Shown here piece by piece: positions 1-9,709 of a stretch of 64,000 bases of DNA. Source of the stretch: CAVPJC01 sp963705155 (lineage in GTDB: Bacteria; Chloroflexota; Anaerolineae; Anaerolineales; UBA4823); NCBI GenBank assembly GCA_963705155.1, contig CAVPJC010000014.1, positions 186,001 through 250,000 of the forward strand. Direction: 5' to 3'. The stretch's first letter is position 1. The number at the start of each line of letters is the position of its first letter. The notes beneath the pieces were generated by a model. It did not search any database. It was not told the DNA's origin and saw only the letters and a list, made by a program, of their open reading frames with translations. A program made the translations under genes and the position numbers.

Positions 1-1
1 G

Positions 2-532
2 TTGCACCAACCGGAAGTGTTGATATTGGATGAGCCCACAATTGGTCTCGACCCGGCGCAGATGCATGAAGTACGAAACCTGATTCGTGAGCTGGGAAAA
101 GAGCGAACGGTGATGCTTTCTACCCACATCCTGTCGGAAGCACAACAAGTCTGCAACCGGGTGTTGATTATCAATAAAGGAAAGATCGTCGTTGAAGATA
201 CTCCGGAAAATTTGCAGGCAGGATTGGCAGGAGTGCAGCGGGTAGCCATCCGGGTGCGCGGCGATGCGGATGGATTGGATCGCACCATTCTGGCGGTAAA
301 AGGCGTCAAGAAGGTTTCGGCGTCAGGTGATGGAGGACTTGAATTTGAGACGATCCCCAACCTGGACGCCAGGCCGGATGTGGCCCGGAGTGTCATCGAT
401 GCCGGTTTTGACTTGTTGGAAATGCGCCTGTTGGGTCTCAGCCTTGAGGATATTTTCTTACAACTGACCCGGGATGAACCAGAACCACCTCAAATGGCAG
501 ATGCACCTGCCGAAGGTGATGAAGAGATCTAA
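2..532 (+). CDS. ABC transporter ATP-binding protein (GldA-like), 5' partial
   Basis: C-terminal part of an ABC ATPase; the start lies upstream of the window, so the TTG at base 2 is not a real start. Visible are Walker B (LILDEP), the D-loop region GLDPAQ and the switch histidine in STHILSEAQQVC. Walker A and the LSGGQ signature would lie before the window. About 100 residues after the ATPase core form the C-terminal extension common in ABC-2 exporters of the gliding/Nos type. It is followed 19 bases later by an ABC-2 permease and a GldG-like protein, so it should energise that exporter at the inner face of the membrane. The substrate is unknown. Gliding itself cannot be inferred, because this operon type is widespread in non-gliding bacteria. 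Confidence 0.9.
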   Translation: MHQPEVLILDEPTIGLDPAQMHEVRNLIRELGKERTVMLSTHILSEAQQVCNRVLIINKGKIVVEDTPENLQAGLAGVQRVAIRVRGDADGLDRTILAVKGVKKVSASGDGGLEFETIPNLDARPDVARSVIDAGFDLLEMRLLGLSLEDIFLQLTRDEPEPPQMADAPAEGDEEI

Positions 533-551
533 AGGTTGACAGGATAAATCA

Positions 552-1283
552 ATGCGAAACGTCTGGACAATCGCCTCACGCGAATACAAGCTATATTTTT
601 CCAGCCCGGCAGCCTACATGGTAGCGTTTGTGATGCTGCTGGTTTTAGGAATTATATTTTATGCAAATGTTGTCGGCGCGATGATGCAGCAATTCCCTCC
701 GGGGATCCAAATCGTCTTTGGACCGTTGATGACGGTGCTCTTATTTGTTACACCTGCCATCACCATGCGTCTGCTGGCTGAAGAGCAGCGTCTTGGAACG
801 ATGGAACTTTTGCTCACGGCGCCAATCAAAGATTGGGAGCTGATCGTGGGCAAGTGGCTCGGCGGTTTCATGTTTTTACTCACCATCGTTGCCATCACAT
901 GGTTGTATCCGATTTTGCTCAACCAAATTGTGGATCCTGGAATTGACCAGGGCCCGCTCGTCTCGGGTTACCTGGGGATCATCCTGTTCATTGCGTCTCT
1001 GGTCGCAGTTGGGGTAGCCATGTCTGCCATGTTCAGCAACCAGATCGCTGTTTTTTTCGGAACACTGGGTGTTTATTTATTATTATGGTTGATCAGCCTG
1101 CCCTCACAAGCAATGAGCTCTGCCGGGGGTGAGGTGCTACGCTATCTTGATATCAGTGAACATTTCTATAATACTTTTTATCGCGGCATCATCGATGTCA
1201 GCGATATTATTTATTACTTGAGTCTGACCGCCCTGGCGCTTTTTCTTGGTTCTGTGCTGGTTGAGAGCCGGAGGTGGCGCTAA
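552..1283 (+). CDS. ABC-2 type permease (GldF-like)
   Basis: 243-residue integral membrane protein with about six hydrophobic segments and the ABC-2 pattern: an N-terminal cytoplasmic piece (TIASREYKLYFSSPAAYM), a first helix, then the conserved loop AEEQRLGTMELLLTAPIKDW, which couples to the ATPase. The length matches GldF-type permeases. ATG at 552 follows a weak AGGATAAA leader. Its stop overlaps the start of the next gene (TAATG at 1281-1285), so translation is probably coupled. With the upstream ATPase and the downstream GldG-like protein it forms an exporter operon. Substrate unknown. Confidence 0.88.
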   Translation: MRNVWTIASREYKLYFSSPAAYMVAFVMLLVLGIIFYANVVGAMMQQFPPGIQIVFGPLMTVLLFVTPAITMRLLAEEQRLGTMELLLTAPIKDWELIVGKWLGGFMFLLTIVAITWLYPILLNQIVDPGIDQGPLVSGYLGIILFIASLVAVGVAMSAMFSNQIAVFFGTLGVYLLLWLISLPSQAMSSAGGEVLRYLDISEHFYNTFYRGIIDVSDIIYYLSLTALALFLGSVLVESRRWR

Positions 1284-2832
1284 TGAACACTGAATGGCGA
1301 CGTTTTGCACCGTATGGGCTATATCTTGCTTTGGTGGCTGCGCTGGCGGCAGGTATCATATATATTATTCAACGTGAATGGAACCTTTACCTGCAGATCA
1401 GCCTGGGATTGGTCGTGCTTGGGCTGGCTATTTTTGCGCTTCTTGATCCCAAGAAAGTGCGTGAACTACTCACGGGTCGTCAAGCCCGCTACGGCAGCAA
1501 TTCTCTGGTGATGATCGTGGCATTTATTGGCATTTTGGTGGTGGTTAACTATCTCGGCTACCAAAATTCAAAACGCTGGGACCTGACCGAGGATAAAGAG
1601 AATACGCTGGCGGAGGAGAGCCTGAATACCTTAAAAAGTCTGCCAGAACCGGTGGTTGCTCAGGCATTCTTTTCGGTGCGTATTTCACCAGAGGCGGCAA
1701 AAGGTTTGTTGGAGCAGTACAAATTCGAAAGCAATGGGAAATTCGATTACAAATTCATCGATCCAGAAGGTGATCCACTGGCTGCCCAGGAGGCCAAAAT
1801 CACTCAAGACGGCACGGTGGTGCTCCGGATGGGCAACCGTCTCGAAAGGGTGTCCCTGGTAAGTGAAAAGGAAATTACAGCAGCTATGGTGCGCCTGTTG
1901 AGCAATGATACCCGGGCGGTCTATTCTTAACCGGGCACGGGGAGCGAGACCTGAATGGCACTAACCCTGAGGCATATTCGAGCGCGCGCCAGGTTCTGGA
2001 AAGTAAAAATTATCAGGTTCAATCACTCAACTTGCTCACAACCAACAAGATTCCAGATAACGCGAAAGTCATTGTTATTGCCGGGCCAATCCAACCTGTC
2101 ACTGCGCAAGAAGTTGAAATGTTGAAAAACTACCTGGTCAACGGAGGTTCGCTCGTGGTTCTGGAAGAACCATTGCCCTTGACTTAATTTGGGGACCAGC
2201 CGGATCCACTGGCAGAATACCTGCAACAATCCCTGGGGGTTACCCTGGGAAAGGATGTTGTGGTGGATACCACGTCACAACAGCCATTGGTAGCATTTGC
2301 CAACCAATACGCAAATCACCCGATCAGCGAGAGATTACAAGGTGTTGCAGCATATTTTCCCACCGCGCGCAGTGTTCGTGTAACCTCTGAGATCACTGGC
2401 ACCAATTCGATCGAGCTGGTGCTTACTGCAGATCAGTCGTGGGCTGAAACCGACCTGGCGGGATTACAAGAACAAAATCCCCAGGTACAACCCGATGAAG
2501 GCGTAGACTTGATCGGTCCGGTGTCGATGGCGGTTGTAGCCCAGAACGACGCCACTAAACAGCGTGTGGTCGTTTTTGGCGATGTGGATTTTGCGAGTGA
2601 TGGTTATTTTGGGCAGCTTGCTAACGGCGACTTGTTCATCAACGCGGTTGACTGGGCGGCAGAACAGGAAAACCTGATTAATCTTACGCCAAAAGACCAG
2701 ACGCAGCGCATACTGCTTCCACCTCAAAAATACACGTTAGGCTTAATCCTGTTCGGATCGGTTTTCCTGCTTCCGGGGATTGTCTTTGCAGCGGGTGTAG
2801 TGGTATGGGCACAACGGCGAAAACGTGGTTAA
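1283..2832 (+). pseudogene. GldG-like ABC-associated protein, broken by frameshift and nonsense codon
   Basis: Reconstructed protein of about 515 residues: two N-terminal membrane helices, then the extracytoplasmic GldG/DUF7088-ABC_transp_aux region, and a C-terminal helix (LGLILFGSVFLLPGIVFAAG) with a basic tail. I start it at ATG 1283, with GGAGG at 1270-1274; the 9-base upstream GTG is less likely. The frame breaks at 1924-1927: the expected text VYFLTGHGERDL is recovered by adding one T to the TT at 1924-1925. The new frame then meets an in-frame TAA at 2185-2187, where related proteins would carry an ordinary residue such as Glu in LT-E-FGDQPDPLAEYL, and continues open to 2832. The family is a partner of ABC-2 exporters. 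Two independent lesions make real inactivation more likely here than elsewhere, but sequence error is not excluded. Confidence 0.8.
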
Positions 2833-2896
2833 TAAAAAAACAGACAAAAGTTACCTTTCAAATGTCTGAAATTTTTCGGGAACTTTGAGGATTGGT

Positions 2897-3479
2897 ATGA
2901 TCAGGCGTTCAACCTGGATTTTACTGGCAGTATTCGCCATGTTAGCAGCTGGTACGTTGATCTGGCAAAGGACGGAAAAAAAGAGCGGCGTGGACCCCAC
3001 GCCGACATCTAGACCTGCGCTTTTTGATTTTGATTCTGGATCGATTACTCAGGTGCAATTGGAGAATTCGTCACAAAGCGCAGTTTTTGAAAAACGTGCA
3101 GACGGAAGCTGGATTTTAAATAGCGATCCATCGCTGGCGATCGACAGCGATGAGATTTCTAACGGGCTGGCGGAACTGGCCGGGGTGCGCGGATTAAATG
3201 TCATCGACGCCCCACCGCAGGATAAGCTTAACGGGTATGGATGAACCGATGCTCACACTCTCGATAACTCTTGAAAATGGACGGACAATCCATGTGGAGG
3301 TCGGAGCCAGCACAGCCATCGGGAGCGGATATTACACCCGCCTGGATGGCGGCAGACTATACGTTGTCAGCAAACCTGTTCTGGATGGCATGCTTGCCAT
3401 GCTTCAAGCCCCGCCGCTTCAGACACCACAGGCGGATGCGGCGCACACACCTGCCCCCATTACAACATCTGTACCTTAA
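2897..3479 (+). CDS. DUF4340 domain protein, frameshifted
   Basis: N-terminal membrane anchor (STWILLAVFAMLAAGTLIW) followed by the DUF4340 fold, recognised by the segment GMDEPMLTLSITLENGR, a typical strand pair of the family. I choose ATG 2897 because GAGGA at 2887-2891 sits just upstream; a TTG at 2885 is also in frame. The first frame ends at 3244 and the family sequence resumes in another frame, ending at 3479. The break is near 3232-3241; removing one base gives N-G-M-D-E-P. DUF4340 proteins commonly follow GldG in the same operon, as here (about 65 bases apart), and are thought to act with the exporter on the outer face of the membrane. Function unproven. Confidence 0.75.
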
Positions 3480-3511
3480 CCGTGTGTTCAGGTCAGACAG
3501 GAAATTGGGTA

Positions 3512-3540
3512 TTGATTTTGCGTCAAAATGAGTGTATTCT
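3512..3540 (+). promoter_or_regulatory. Sigma-70-type promoter of rpoD
   Basis: TTGATT at 3512-3517 and TATTCT at 3535-3540, spacer 17. It predicts a transcript start near 3547 and a leader of about 88 bases before rpoD. The leader holds complementary CGGGGT and ACCCCG blocks (about 3556-3600) that could fold into a loose hairpin; no riboswitch class is recognised. Confidence 0.55.
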
Positions 3541-3634
3541 GAATTTATCCTGGGCAGCAGCGGGGTGAGATGCACACGGCTCTCCCTTTATACCCCGGTG
3601 GCATGATCCAGAGAATGATCGATATGGAGTTGGA

Positions 3635-4849
3635 ATGATTGATGAAGATCTGTTAAGTGCAATCGAAGATCGGGACGAAGAACACCCTGCGATTGCGCGG
3701 TTGATTGAATTGGGGCGGCAAAAATCGTATGTAACCATCGATGATATCCTCGGCTTCTTCCCAGAGGCCGAGACGGATGTTGATCAGCTTGAGGAAGCCT
3801 TTGCTGCATTACTCAGCGCTGGTATTGTTTATATGGATGAGCCGGTGCCGGGGGGACCAAGCGACGAAGAGTTGGCCGAAGAAGAAGTTGAGGATGACAC
3901 CCGGCGTGATCTTTCGGTTGACGATAACTACCTGGCAAATATTGACACGGATGATACGATTGGTCTCTACCTGAAAGAGGTTGGGCGGGTACCACTGCTC
4001 ACCGCAGTCGAAGAGGTTGAGCTTGCCCAGCGCATCGAGCAGGGCCGTTTAGCGCGAGAGGAATTGGCCAAAGGGAATGTTGGTCCCAGGCGTCGCAAGG
4101 ATCTACAAATCCTCATCGAGGATGGCTGGGCAGCGCGCGAGCATTTGATTACTGCCAATTCGCGTCTGGTCATCAGTGTAGCCAAGAAATACATGGGCCG
4201 GGGCGTACCTTTTTTGGATTTGATCCAGGAAGGCAACATCGGTTTGATACGGGCAGCCAAGAAATTTGATTACCGGCGCGGGCATAAATTCAGCACCTAT
4301 GCCACCTGGTGGATTTGCCAGGCTGTGACACGCGCTATAGCAGATCAAGGACGCACGATCCGCGTGCCTGTCCACATGGGCGACCAGATCAACAAACTCC
4401 TGCGGGTTCAGCATCAGCTAACTCAACGCCTGGGGCGCGACCCATCGGTTGAAGAGCTTGCCGGAGCATTGGATGTGACCCCTCAAAAAGTGGAGAACAT
4501 GATCCAGGTTGCGCGCCGGCCGTTATCGCTAGAAACACCGACCGATGATGAAGAAGATTCAGTTCTGGGTGATTTTATACAGGACGAGGAAGTTCCTGCA
4601 CCGGATGAGACCGCCACTTACAATCTCTTGCGCGAACATCTGGATAATGTGCTGAATGGTCTGCCGCCTCGCGAAGTACGCATATTACAGCTGCGCTATG
4701 GCCTGCTGGATGGGCAGGCTTACACGTTGGAAGAAGTGGGGCGCAAGATGGGTGTTACGCGTGAGCGCGTGCGCCAGATTGAGGCTCAGGCTTTAAGCCG
4801 TTTGCGACACCCGGCCATACGCAGGAAACTGCGCGAGTATCTTGGTTGA
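3635..4849 (+). CDS. rpoD: RNA polymerase primary sigma factor RpoD/SigA
   Basis: 404 residues, complete. Region 1.1-like acidic N terminus (1-100), region 1.2 (DTIGLYLKEVGRVPLLT), regions 2.1-2.4 with the core-binding and -10 recognition block (LIQEGNIGLIRAAKKFDY, then KFSTYATWWICQAVTRAI), region 3 (GRDPSVEELAGALDVTPQKV) and region 4 with the -35 helix-turn-helix (GVTRERVRQIEAQALSRLRH). This is the housekeeping sigma-70 architecture and predicts TTGACA/TATAAT-type promoters, which are indeed seen across this window. ATG 3635 follows GGAG at 3626-3629. The length and short non-conserved region between 1.2 and 2 match Chloroflexota SigA. A group 2 sigma is possible but less likely because region 1.1 is present. 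Confidence 0.97.
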   Translation: MIDEDLLSAIEDRDEEHPAIARLIELGRQKSYVTIDDILGFFPEAETDVDQLEEAFAALLSAGIVYMDEPVPGGPSDEELAEEEVEDDTRRDLSVDDNYLANIDTDDTIGLYLKEVGRVPLLTAVEEVELAQRIEQGRLAREELAKGNVGPRRRKDLQILIEDGWAAREHLITANSRLVISVAKKYMGRGVPFLDLIQEGNIGLIRAAKKFDYRRGHKFSTYATWWICQAVTRAIADQGRTIRVPVHMGDQINKLLRVQHQLTQRLGRDPSVEELAGALDVTPQKVENMIQVARRPLSLETPTDDEEDSVLGDFIQDEEVPAPDETATYNLLREHLDNVLNGLPPREVRILQLRYGLLDGQAYTLEEVGRKMGVTRERVRQIEAQALSRLRHPAIRRKLREYLG

Positions 4850-4854
4850 TAAGG

Positions 4855-4889
4855 AAAACTGCGGGCGCTCAAGCCCGCAGTTTTATTTT
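4855..4889. terminator. Bidirectional intrinsic terminator between rpoD and the convergent gene
   Basis: Perfect 12-base stem AAAACTGCGGGC (4855-4866) / GCCCGCAGTTTT (4873-4884), loop GCTCAA, followed by ATTTTTT on the + strand and preceded by an A tract that gives the U run on the - strand. The stop codon of the minus-strand gene (4883-4885) is built into the stem end. Confidence 0.93.
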
Positions 4890-6493
4890 TTCAGTCTTTC
4901 GAAGATTAACATACCGTCACTTGTGTAGATATCGGTTGGGATTTTTTCTCTCAAGCGGTACTCCTGTTGAAAGACCGCATCTTTCAATAAACCAGCGCGC
5001 CCATACACCTCCATAATAACGATGAAATCTGGCTGCTGGTCCAGGATCAGATCTGGCGGTATGGCATAGTTGGTGATGTAGAGCGCTTCAGGCAGAGGGT
5101 AATACTGTGTGGAGATTGGCGAATTCAAGCCGACAGTGTCCAGAATTGTTGCGCCGGTAAAATATCCAAGCACACCCACGTCACCGGCAGCTAATACAGG
5201 AGTGGGGTTTTGAGTGTATAGATCATTCCAGAGTGAATCCGCGGCCTGGCGGTATAGAAGCTCCAATTGGTACCATGCCATTTCCGGAGCCGGGCGTTGG
5301 ATGCCATGATCGGGCTTCCATCGCCAATCGCGCAGCATGAGAAGACATGGTAGAAGCACGATAAAAACAGGAATGATCACCCCGTCTATGCGAGCGGAGC
5401 TGGTGGTGGACGATTTTTTTGCCCGTAAGGATCGAATGAGCCGCTCCAGACCAATCAAGATAAATAATATGTAAGCTGGAAGAGGGGGCGTCAAATACCA
5501 ACGGAAGATGAGCGGGTTTGCGATGGAGAACGCAGCAAAGTACAACCAGGGATAGACTACGAATGGCCAGATGCGAGGATTAGAGCGGAAAGCATACCAG
5601 GCGCCAATCAGGTACAGAGTGGGGTACAAGAACAGACCAACCACAATCGCTGGAACGCCAAAGGTCAAATTATCCATAAATGGGGTTGCGTAGTGTTGTA
5701 GCAACCGGATAAATGCTGCATCTGAAGGTAAGCGATATGCAAGGCTTTTAGCTGCTATCGAATGAGGAAGGGGACTGCCAAAATAACAGGTTGAAAACAG
5801 GATCCAGGTCAGAGTCGGAACGATAAAGGCCAGGATTTCATTCCTAACCGAATTGGGTTTCGCATTTTGGACGGAGGCGTTGTTGTGTGTCTTACCTCGA
5901 ATATTCCGGGTCAGACTCCACAGCCAATCCACACCCAGAGGACCCAGTAAGATCAATGCGTCTGGACGAGTCAGTAAGGCGAGAGCACCCAGGAAGGCGG
6001 TCAAAACTCTTTTACCACCCAGGTACGCGCCCATAAGGCCAACCAGCAAAAGGATGTATACGCTGGTTTCGAGCCCACCAATTGCAAAGGTTACACTGAA
6101 CGGCGCAACAGCCCATGCGAGGCCAGCCGCAGCCCCTGCCAACGGGGAATTGAAACGCTTGCCTAAAAACAGCAGTAGCAAACAGGTGACGCCATCGGCA
6201 AGCGCATTTACCAGCAGCGCAATCTGTGGGAATGGAGCCTGGGCGCCGCCATTCAGGCTGGCAATTATGGTTAACAGAATTGTATAGAGCGGCGTGGTGG
6301 TGCCTAAAACGTGCTCTCCAGGGTTGTATGTGAAGCCGTTCCCGGCTAAAATGTTACGTGCATACCGGAAGGTGATGTAGGAATCGTCGATCGTCCGAGG
6401 ACCTGGCAAGAGCCGCGCCGTGATTGCCAGGACGACGACGATTATTGGAAATACGTAAGTTAATTTGAGATAGCGCCTAAAGCGTAATTTCAC
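4883..6493 (-). CDS. GT-C fold membrane glycosyltransferase
   Basis: 536-residue polytopic membrane protein. After the first helix comes the hallmark acidic loop TIDDSYITFRYARNILAGNG followed by FTYNPGE, the signature of GT-C enzymes of the AftB/ArnT type, which use a polyprenyl-phosphate sugar and place the catalytic Asp pair in the first extracytoplasmic loop. Many further hydrophobic segments follow, then a C-terminal soluble part (from about residue 420) ending with a PDFIVIMEVYG segment seen in many Chloroflexota GT-C proteins. The start is GTG at 6493; a TATAAT lies only 7 bases upstream and there is no convincing Shine-Dalgarno, so the mRNA is probably leaderless. It is divergent from the next GT-C gene. 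Acceptor and sugar are unknown. Confidence 0.85.
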   Translation of the reverse strand: MKLRFRRYLKLTYVFPIIVVVLAITARLLPGPRTIDDSYITFRYARNILAGNGFTYNPGEHVLGTTTPLYTILLTIIASLNGGAQAPFPQIALLVNALADGVTCLLLLFLGKRFNSPLAGAAAGLAWAVAPFSVTFAIGGLETSVYILLLVGLMGAYLGGKRVLTAFLGALALLTRPDALILLGPLGVDWLWSLTRNIRGKTHNNASVQNAKPNSVRNEILAFIVPTLTWILFSTCYFGSPLPHSIAAKSLAYRLPSDAAFIRLLQHYATPFMDNLTFGVPAIVVGLFLYPTLYLIGAWYAFRSNPRIWPFVVYPWLYFAAFSIANPLIFRWYLTPPLPAYILFILIGLERLIRSLRAKKSSTTSSARIDGVIIPVFIVLLPCLLMLRDWRWKPDHGIQRPAPEMAWYQLELLYRQAADSLWNDLYTQNPTPVLAAGDVGVLGYFTGATILDTVGLNSPISTQYYPLPEALYITNYAIPPDLILDQQPDFIVIMEVYGRAGLLKDAVFQQEYRLREKIPTDIYTSDGMLIFERLKK

Positions 6494-6500
6494 GTCTCGA

Positions 6501-6510
6501 ATTATATACT
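6501..6510. promoter_or_regulatory. Overlapping divergent -10 boxes
   Basis: The ten bases ATTATATACT hold a perfect TATAAT on the minus strand (6506-6501) and TATACT on the plus strand (6505-6510). The minus-strand box stands 7 bases before the GTG at 6493, the plus-strand box 22 bases before ATG 6533. Good -35 hexamers were not found for either side. Confidence 0.5.
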
Positions 6511-6532
6511 TGTTTTGGGGCCATCAAGCCTG

Positions 6533-8183
6533 ATGCGAGATTCCAAATTTGCAATGCGAACAGCCCTGCTAATCCTGGCGGCCGTGGTGGTGGCGATGTC
6601 TGTGAAGGCCTGGCTGCAAATCTCGGAGTCCATCCCATTTAATGCTGACGAGGCTGTGGTAGCACTAATGGCGCGCCACATCCTTCAGGGGGAGCGCCCA
6701 ACGTTTTTTTATGGTCAGGCATATATGGGCAGCCTGGACGCCTGGTTAATCGCCGGTGCTTTCAATGCGCTGGGTCAAGAGGTGTGGGTTATCCGCCTGG
6801 TGCAGAGCTTGCTGTATGCAGGGACGATGTTGACAACCGCCTGGCTGGGCAAGCTTGTCTTTGAATCCTGGACCGATGGAATCATTGCTGCCTGGCTGAT
6901 GGCGATACCGGCAGTCAATGTTACGCTGTACACAACCGCTACTCTGGGCGGATATGGCGAAGCTTTACTGATCGGTAATATCATCCTGTGTTTGGCAATC
7001 CTACTGGTGCGCGAGTCGCCTCACTTGAATCTATCGAGAGCCATGCTCTGGTTGGTGTGGGGCTTTCTCATTGGGCTTGGCCTGTGGGCTTTTGGGCTGA
7101 CGCTGGTTTACAGTCTGCCGGCTGGAGTGTACGTGCTCATCTCGCTCAGGAACAGGAAGGATGCCGAATCCCACCTACAAAGTGATGACCAGGCAGTGGA
7201 TTGGTGCAATTCTGACTGCCGGAGTAGGTTTCCTGCTGGGATCGATGCCATGGTGGAACTATGCCCTCGCACATGGCTTCGAGCATCTGCTGGGTGAGCT
7301 GGGTGGAGGTGCGATTGCCGGGGTAGAGGGGCTGCCTTTCTGGCAGCAGCTCTCACAGCATTTGGTAAGTTTACTTCTGCTGGGGAGCACAGTGATTTTT
7401 GGTATGAGGCCGCCCTGGGGCATTGAATGGCTGGGTTTACCTTTACTGCCGGTGATCCTCTTTTTCTGGATGGCTGTACTGCTGAACACAGGGCGCAAAA
7501 TGGTAAAAGGGAACCTCAGCGCCGAGAAGTGGCTGTTGTCTGGAGTTTGCGTGGTGCTGGTGGGTGGTTTTGTATTTTCTCCGTTCGGCGCTGATCCTTC
7601 CGGGAGGTATTTTCTACCTCTGACAGTTCCATTGATGTTATTTGCCTCCGACCTTGTAGTAAAAGTGCGCGCCCGTTTCGGGGGTTGGTCGTGGAGCCTG
7701 GCGTGTGTTGTTATCTTTTATCACATCTGGGGAACCTTGCAATGTGTCTCCGTTCTGCCTCCGGGAATTACGACCCAATTCAATCCGGTGACACAAGTAG
7801 ATCAGAGTTACCTGCCGGAGTTGATTGAGTTCTTAAGTGAACAGGGTGAGATGCGCGGTCATACAAATTACTGGGTAGCCTATCCGTTGGCCTTCCTATC
7901 TGATGAGCGGCTCGTGTTTACACCAGACCTGCCATATCACCGCGATTTTCGTTATACCCCACGGGATAACCGTTACCCAGCGTACAATGAAATCGTGGCC
8001 GAATCCCCCCGGACGGCCTGGATTACAACAAATCATCCAGAATTGGATGCCTACCTGCGCGACCAGTTTTCTGAGCGAGCTCTCGAATGGGAGGAAACCA
8101 AGATTGGTAACTTTCAGGTATTTTACAATCTGTCAAAGCGAGTGAGTGCAGCTGAATTGGGATTAGGGATTGCCGCGCCATGA
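6533..8183 (+). CDS. GT-C/PMT-like membrane glycosyltransferase, frameshifted
   Basis: Reconstructed protein of about 550 residues. The N-terminal half (to about 7160) has a first helix, then the acidic loop FNADEAVVALMARHIL and RPTFFYGQAYMGSLDAW, the PMT_2/GT39-like motif with the aromatic YGQ-Y-G pattern. The second half (from about 7165) continues the membrane core (TAGVGFLLGSMPWW) and ends in a soluble domain. The frame changes between about 7150 and 7185; one frame ends at 7297 and the other is open from 7161. ATG 6533 is chosen over the upstream TTG at 6515. The gene is followed directly by another membrane protein gene, suggesting one operon. Donor and acceptor unknown. Confidence 0.8.
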
Positions 8184-8220
8184 GAGGCATTATACTTGTG
8201 AAGATGGCGATGGAGACGGC

Positions 8221-9705
8221 TTGTTGACAACAAAACGCCTGGTAATTTGGATCACGTTCCTGGCTGTGTTTGCCATGGCGGCCCGCATCTCGGTTGATAC
8301 GGATACCTGGTGGCATTTACGTTCGGGTCAATGGATCGTAGAAAATCAACGCCTTCCATACACAGATCCTTTCTCGTACACCCGTGCAGGTCAGTCCTGG
8401 GAATACCCCGGTTGGTTGGTACAAATCCCCATGTATGTGGTATTCAGGATCGCCGGACCGGGTGGATTGAATTTACTTACTGCGCTGCTGGTGACACTGG
8501 CTTATTTTTTTATCTGGCGCACCCTGAATGGAGGGGTCTTCCTGAAAGCGATTGCAGTTGTGATGGCAGCGGCAGCCTCGGGTGTGTATTGGGCGGCGCG
8601 CCCGTACATGTTGACATTTGTGCTCTCAGCGATTTTTATCTGGATATTGGAGAACGAACGGCAAAAAAATGCAATTTCATTCCGTGGAGGAATTTTTTGG
8701 CTGCCCTTGCTCATGGTGATCTGGGCTAACGGTCATGGTGGATTTGCGGTAGGGTTTTTAATATGGGGGGTTTATTGGAGTTCAATGCTCATCCAGTGGG
8801 GGCTTAATCAGTACACGAACAGACAAACAGAGAATGAAGGCAATGGGTTTGAACAAACAAGCCACCTGAAACGTATGACCTGGATCGGAGCGTTGATGAT
8901 TGTGGGTGTGTGTCTCAATCCATACGGTCCCCAGATGCTGCTGTACCCGTTTAAGACGGTCAGTATAGGCGCGCTGAAGGATTACATCCAGGAATGGCAG
9001 TCTCCAAACTTTCACAATATCCAGGTGCAGCCTTTTGCCTGGCTGTTGCTCGCGTTGCTTGGCGTTGTGGGGGCGGCAAGACGGCGGATGCTTTTCACTG
9101 ATTTCGCCCTGGCAGCGGGTTTTGCCTATATGGGTCTCTTGGCAGGGCGGAATATTGCGCTTTTTGGCCTGGTCGCACCGATGGTCATTACGCGGCATGC
9201 GGCCCCACTCAGCGTCGCGCTGACACGCAAGATGGGATTGCCTGAATTATTCCAGGGCGCGGTCACGCCGCGCTCTGCGCGTCTGAATGTTCTGCTGCTC
9301 ATGGTCATCCTGCTGGCAGTCGTGGCAAAACTCAGTCTCATTTATCCGGAGCAGGCTAACCGGGAGGTATTTGAGACCCAACTGCCTGTTGGAGCGGTGG
9401 CTTACCTGAGAGAAAATCTACCGAACGGCCGGTTATTCAATTCGTATAACTGGGGCGGATATCTGCTCTGGGCGTTGCCGGAGTATCCCGTATTTATCGA
9501 TGGACGTACTGATCTATACAACGATGCGGTCATCACCACCTGGCTAAAAGTTATGCGTGCTGAAAACGGCTGGGTCGAAATATTGAACGAATGGGATGTG
9601 AATCTCATCCTGGTTGAGCCGGATACACCTTTGGTGGGCGCGTTGAAACCGGAAGGTTGGTCAATCCTTTATGCGGACGATCAATCCGTCTTATTTGGGA
9701 GATAA
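8221..9705 (+). CDS. Polytopic membrane protein, GT-C superfamily-like
   Basis: About 494 residues, complete. The first extracytoplasmic loop reads SVDTDTWWHLRSGQWIVENQ followed by LPYTDPFSYT, a conserved pattern in large uncharacterised membrane proteins of bacteria that resemble GT-C glycosyltransferases: acidic residues after helix 1, then W-H-L-R-G. A C-terminal soluble segment carries NSYNWGGYLLWALPEYPVFI and DGRTDLY, also typical. Start: TTG at 8221 with GGAG at 8212-8215; a longer TTG start at 8170 is possible. The next gene starts within the Shine-Dalgarno distance of this stop. A role in glycan transfer or polymer assembly is inferred from fold and context. Confidence 0.7.
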   Translation: MLTTKRLVIWITFLAVFAMAARISVDTDTWWHLRSGQWIVENQRLPYTDPFSYTRAGQSWEYPGWLVQIPMYVVFRIAGPGGLNLLTALLVTLAYFFIWRTLNGGVFLKAIAVVMAAAASGVYWAARPYMLTFVLSAIFIWILENERQKNAISFRGGIFWLPLLMVIWANGHGGFAVGFLIWGVYWSSMLIQWGLNQYTNRQTENEGNGFEQTSHLKRMTWIGALMIVGVCLNPYGPQMLLYPFKTVSIGALKDYIQEWQSPNFHNIQVQPFAWLLLALLGVVGAARRRMLFTDFALAAGFAYMGLLAGRNIALFGLVAPMVITRHAAPLSVALTRKMGLPELFQGAVTPRSARLNVLLLMVILLAVVAKLSLIYPEQANREVFETQLPVGAVAYLRENLPNGRLFNSYNWGGYLLWALPEYPVFIDGRTDLYNDAVITTWLKVMRAENGWVEILNEWDVNLILVEPDTPLVGALKPEGWSILYADDQSVLFGR

Positions 9706-9709
9706 CACA

